The notes under the pieces are model-generated. The model ran no database searches. It was not told the origin of the DNA and was given only the letters and a program-made list of their open reading frames with translations. DNA of 34,057 nt from a virus, in the IMG/VR virus record IMGVR_UViG_3300034283_000231, positions 1 to 34,057 of that record, one strand, 5' to 3'. This document shows positions 31,601 to 34,057 of this stretch, piece by piece. The position numbers were made by a program, and so were the translations under genes. Position 1 is the stretch's first letter; each line of letters begins with the position of its first letter.

Positions 31601-32440
31601 ATGGCACGTCCAACAATCAGCCGAGAGGAAGCTATCCTCGGAGCCCCAGAAAACCCTACCGCAGTACCCGCACCCGCTGCATCATCATACCGACCTAAGC
31701 GTCAGATGGAGAAACAAAAAGATGGTCGCAAACAAAAAGTCTACTCCATAACTTCAGGGGGAGGCATCTGGTTCAAGATGAATCAGAACAATATCACCAT
31801 CTACGACCCAACAAAGGATACCGTCAGGGCTATTCGTTATTGCCCCAACGAGCCATCGGTTTATGTTGATGAGCAATCAGTTAACGCTATGCGCGACCAT
31901 ATCGTCTTCCGCGATGGTTTACTATCGGTTCCACCAAGCAAGCCAAACCTTCAGGATTACCTCGACGTACATCCCGACAACATTGCTAACGGTGGTAGTG
32001 TGTTCTTTGTAATAGACACCCACAAGACTGCCGAGGATGACCTCGATAAGGAGTTCCTAATGCACGACGCCATATCTATGGTACGCGACAAGAGCATCGA
32101 CGAGCTTCTACCTGTGGCTATGTACCTAGGCGTTAATATCGAGCAGCGCAATCAGGAGATTCGCCGTGAGCTTCTAAGTGAGGCTAAGGCCAATCCAAAG
32201 GCGTTCATCGAGATGTTTGACAACCCTATGGTTAAGATTCGCTCCGCAATCCGTCAATCGGTTGACTTTCAGATTATTCGCGAGCGTCCCGACGGTATGT
32301 ACTGGTTTGACACGAATCGTCTTATCATCACAGCACCGGCAGGACAGGACCCAACGGACGTACTTACTCGTTATTGTATGACCGAAAAGGGAGTGTCTAT
32401 TTACGATGAAGTGATTAACAGGCTTGAGCGTCTGGCATAA
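31601..32440 (+). CDS. Putative virion structural protein, 279 aa
   Basis: The N-terminus is Pro/Ala-rich and basic (NPTAVPAPAASSYRPKRQME), followed by a beta domain (YSITSGGGIWFKMNQNNITI) and a helical C-terminal half (KSIDELLPVAMYLGVNIEQR). The layout resembles genes just after the capsid gene in crAss-like phages, which encode capsid decoration or vertex proteins. There is no motif that decides the role. It has its own terminator. Confidence 0.7.
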   Translation: MARPTISREEAILGAPENPTAVPAPAASSYRPKRQMEKQKDGRKQKVYSITSGGGIWFKMNQNNITIYDPTKDTVRAIRYCPNEPSVYVDEQSVNAMRDHIVFRDGLLSVPPSKPNLQDYLDVHPDNIANGGSVFFVIDTHKTAEDDLDKEFLMHDAISMVRDKSIDELLPVAMYLGVNIEQRNQEIRRELLSEAKANPKAFIEMFDNPMVKIRSAIRQSVDFQIIRERPDGMYWFDTNRLIITAPAGQDPTDVLTRYCMTEKGVSIYDEVINRLERLA

Positions 32441-32464
32441 AAAGCATAACTGCTTGACAATATG

Positions 32465-32490
32465 GGGGCTACGAGAGTGGCCCCTTTTTT
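32465..32490 (+). terminator. Rho-independent terminator with GNRA loop
   Basis: GGGGC and GCCCC enclose TAC-GAGA-GTG, giving an 8-bp stem capped by a GAGA tetraloop, followed by T6. The next promoter box starts 6 bases later. Confidence 0.9.
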
Positions 32491-32495
32491 ATTGG

Positions 32496-32512
32496 TATAT
32501 TTGCATATAAAC
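32496..32512 (+). promoter_or_regulatory. Promoter box before the connector genes
   Basis: TATATTTGCATATAAAC is a perfect 17-base repeat of 12140-12156 and ends 8 bases before the ATG at 32521. Confidence 0.7.
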
Positions 32513-32520
32513 ACAGCATA

Positions 32521-33252
32521 ATGGCGAGCGTCTATACCGTATATTCTACATTGAAGGATTTGGCCAACAAAGACGAGCGAGGGTTCGTCACTCCTTCAAC
32601 CTTTAATGCCTTTGCCGCGTTGGCCCAACAGAACGTGTTCAATGCCCTATTCTCTAAGAATTCGCTATCGGCGACCGCTAAGAGCCGTGGCCTCGACGGC
32701 CATCGGGACCTATCGCTTAGCAAGCAGCTTCGCGAGGACCTCGCGGTATTCTCTAAGGAGTTATCAATCAGTCAGACTGATGGGGTATTCAAGAAGCCAG
32801 AGGATTTAGCCCGTATAATGTCATTAAAGACCTTCGGGACGTTTATTATGGGTCAGACGACCTCTACCCCCATCGACCTCATTTACGACGAGCTAAAGGC
32901 AGAATACATCCTTCGTAGCACCCTATCGCGTCCTACTGAGAATAACCCAATCGCGGTTGTATCAAACGACATCACAGTTTATCCAACGAGCGTGAAGAGG
33001 GTGAAGCTTAAATACTACAAGCAGCCCGAGGGCCTCAACCCCATCAGCGGCGTGAAGATGGCGCTTACCCCACGATTCGGATACACGGTGGTGTCAAACA
33101 AGGAGGTATTCGATGCTACCACTAGCGTTGACTTCGAGCTTCCGGAGCATTTCACTCCTAATCTCGTTATGGAGATAGCTAAGATGATTGGAATCAACAT
33201 CAAGGACAGCGATATGTTTACTTACGCATCATCAGAACAAACTAAGCAGTAA
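32521..33252 (+). CDS. Putative head-tail connector protein, 243 aa
   Basis: The protein starts MASVYTVYSTLKDLANKDER with a helical first 120 residues, then a strand-rich part (ISGVKMALTPRFGYTVVSNK) and a helical end. Its stop overlaps the ATG of the next gene (TAATG). Position after the capsid genes and pairing with the next protein suit a connector, adaptor or ring protein of the portal-tail junction as in crAss-like phages. This is from synteny only. Confidence 0.65.
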   Translation: MASVYTVYSTLKDLANKDERGFVTPSTFNAFAALAQQNVFNALFSKNSLSATAKSRGLDGHRDLSLSKQLREDLAVFSKELSISQTDGVFKKPEDLARIMSLKTFGTFIMGQTTSTPIDLIYDELKAEYILRSTLSRPTENNPIAVVSNDITVYPTSVKRVKLKYYKQPEGLNPISGVKMALTPRFGYTVVSNKEVFDATTSVDFELPEHFTPNLVMEIAKMIGINIKDSDMFTYASSEQTKQ

Positions 33253-34057
33253 TGGCTAGGAATCTAATCACCATCGACGAGGTAGTAAATGACTTCATTC
33301 TATCCGTAGGCCAAGATGACTTCGCCTCAGACGCCACCGATACGCTAGTTCGTAACCTGGCGCTACGTGGACTTCGTGAGTTTGGATTCGATATGCTTAA
33401 GATAGTGAAGAGCATCAAGCTACCCGTCAATCAAGACCTTAAGACCGTTGACCTTCCGGATGATTACGTAGATATCATAAAGATTGGATATGTGGGCACC
33501 GATGGTCTCGTATACATCTTCGGGCACAACAAGAACATAAACTACTCTCAGGCGTACGTTAAGGACGCCAGCGGCATTCCTATCGACACTGACGGAGACG
33601 GAGTATACGATAGGGAGGACGATAAGGGCGAAGTGGAGCTGTTTCAATCCGCTAAGGGCTACGACCAGTTCATCTTCAGGAACTTCCTGTACGATAACTC
33701 ATACGGTGCCGTATACGGACTCGGAGGAGGACACTACAACGGTGAGTACCGTATGAACCACGAGCAGAACAGAATCGAGCTTTCAATAGGTGGTAATCTT
33801 GATACCATTGTTATAGAGTACGTAGCCGACGAGGCGCGGAGCTCTAACCCATCGGTTAACATATATGCAGAGCCAGCATTACGCTCTTACATCTATTACA
33901 AACTGATTGAGCGCAAGAACGCAGTCCCCCAGGGAGAGAAGGCTCGTGCACGTCAGGAATACTACAACGAGAAGAGATTGGCTAACGCTAGAATCAAGAG
34001 CTTCAACAAGGATGAGGCACTTAAGACTATTCGGAAGAATTTCAAACAATCGCCTAA
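33252..34057 (+). CDS. Putative ring/adaptor protein, cut by window end
   Basis: The visible 268 residues start MARNLITIDEVVNDFILSVG and show a helical N-terminus typical of head-tail adaptors (DTLVRNLALRGLREFGFDML). A beta-rich middle (LPDDYVDIIKIGYVGTDGLV) and a charged helical end (EKARARQEYYNEKRLANARI) follow. A canonical calcium-binding loop DTDGDGVYDRED lies at residues 112-123 (Asp at loop positions 1, 3, 5, 9 and 12). The frame is still open at the window end. The protein belongs to a group often called structural protein in Bacteroidota phages. Adaptor role is inferred from place and N-terminal helices. Confidence 0.7.
   Translation, partial: MARNLITIDEVVNDFILSVGQDDFASDATDTLVRNLALRGLREFGFDMLKIVKSIKLPVNQDLKTVDLPDDYVDIIKIGYVGTDGLVYIFGHNKNINYSQAYVKDASGIPIDTDGDGVYDREDDKGEVELFQSAKGYDQFIFRNFLYDNSYGAVYGLGGGHYNGEYRMNHEQNRIELSIGGNLDTIVIEYVADEARSSNPSVNIYAEPALRSYIYYKLIERKNAVPQGEKARARQEYYNEKRLANARIKSFNKDEALKTIRKNFKQSP

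Overview
The window is part of a tailed-phage genome, probably a phage of a Bacteroidota host. Three things point there. The genes lack Shine-Dalgarno sequences and have A-rich leaders. The promoters carry the Bacteroidota -7 box TAnnTTTG, in the best cases with TTG or TTTG 19-20 bases upstream. The proteins resemble those of flavobacterial and crAss-like phages. Both ends cut through genes. No integrase, replication gene or polymerase is visible, so lifestyle is undecided.

Left arm (1-4850, read leftward): small early-type genes plus a class II glutamine amidotransferase (cut by the window edge) and a 507-residue amidoligase-like enzyme. Between genes lie four RNA elements that I read as hammerhead ribozymes (954-1004, 1282-1328, 2189-2238, 3855-3907). 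Each has the core CUGAUGA...GAAA...UC, the same 6-bp stem I, and covarying stems II and III. If active, they would cut the polycistronic leftward transcript into short-leader mRNAs. This is the most striking system in the window.

Intergenic control region (4096-5951): almost 1.9 kb without a convincing protein gene. A strong Bacteroidota promoter at 4819-4849 reads leftward through about 630 bases of probable structured RNA that ends in a 51-nt mini tRNA-like fold (4130-4180). An A+T-rich block with iteron-like repeats follows (4906-5123). A second leftward promoter (5859-5889) reads into another hairpin-rich RNA of roughly 420 bases.

Right arm (5952-34057, read rightward): an amidase endolysin and a run of tiny overlapping genes (5952-8106); a divergent winged-helix regulator with an inverted repeat upstream (8090-8571); a tandem GroES-like co-chaperonin, large terminase and portal (8593-14607); small tail proteins and two giant S74-chaperone tail fibres (14625-26323); accessory and lysis-type membrane proteins (26307-28516); a leftward secreted-protein moron with its own promoter (28562-28932); and the head module of scaffold, major capsid and connector-type proteins (28987 to the end). 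Five GC-rich hairpin terminators divide the right arm, and several stand directly before a TATATTTG or TACTTTTG box, so it is organised as terminator-promoter cassettes. The GroES-like protein probably assists folding of virion proteins. The amidase and the small membrane proteins probably act in lysis.
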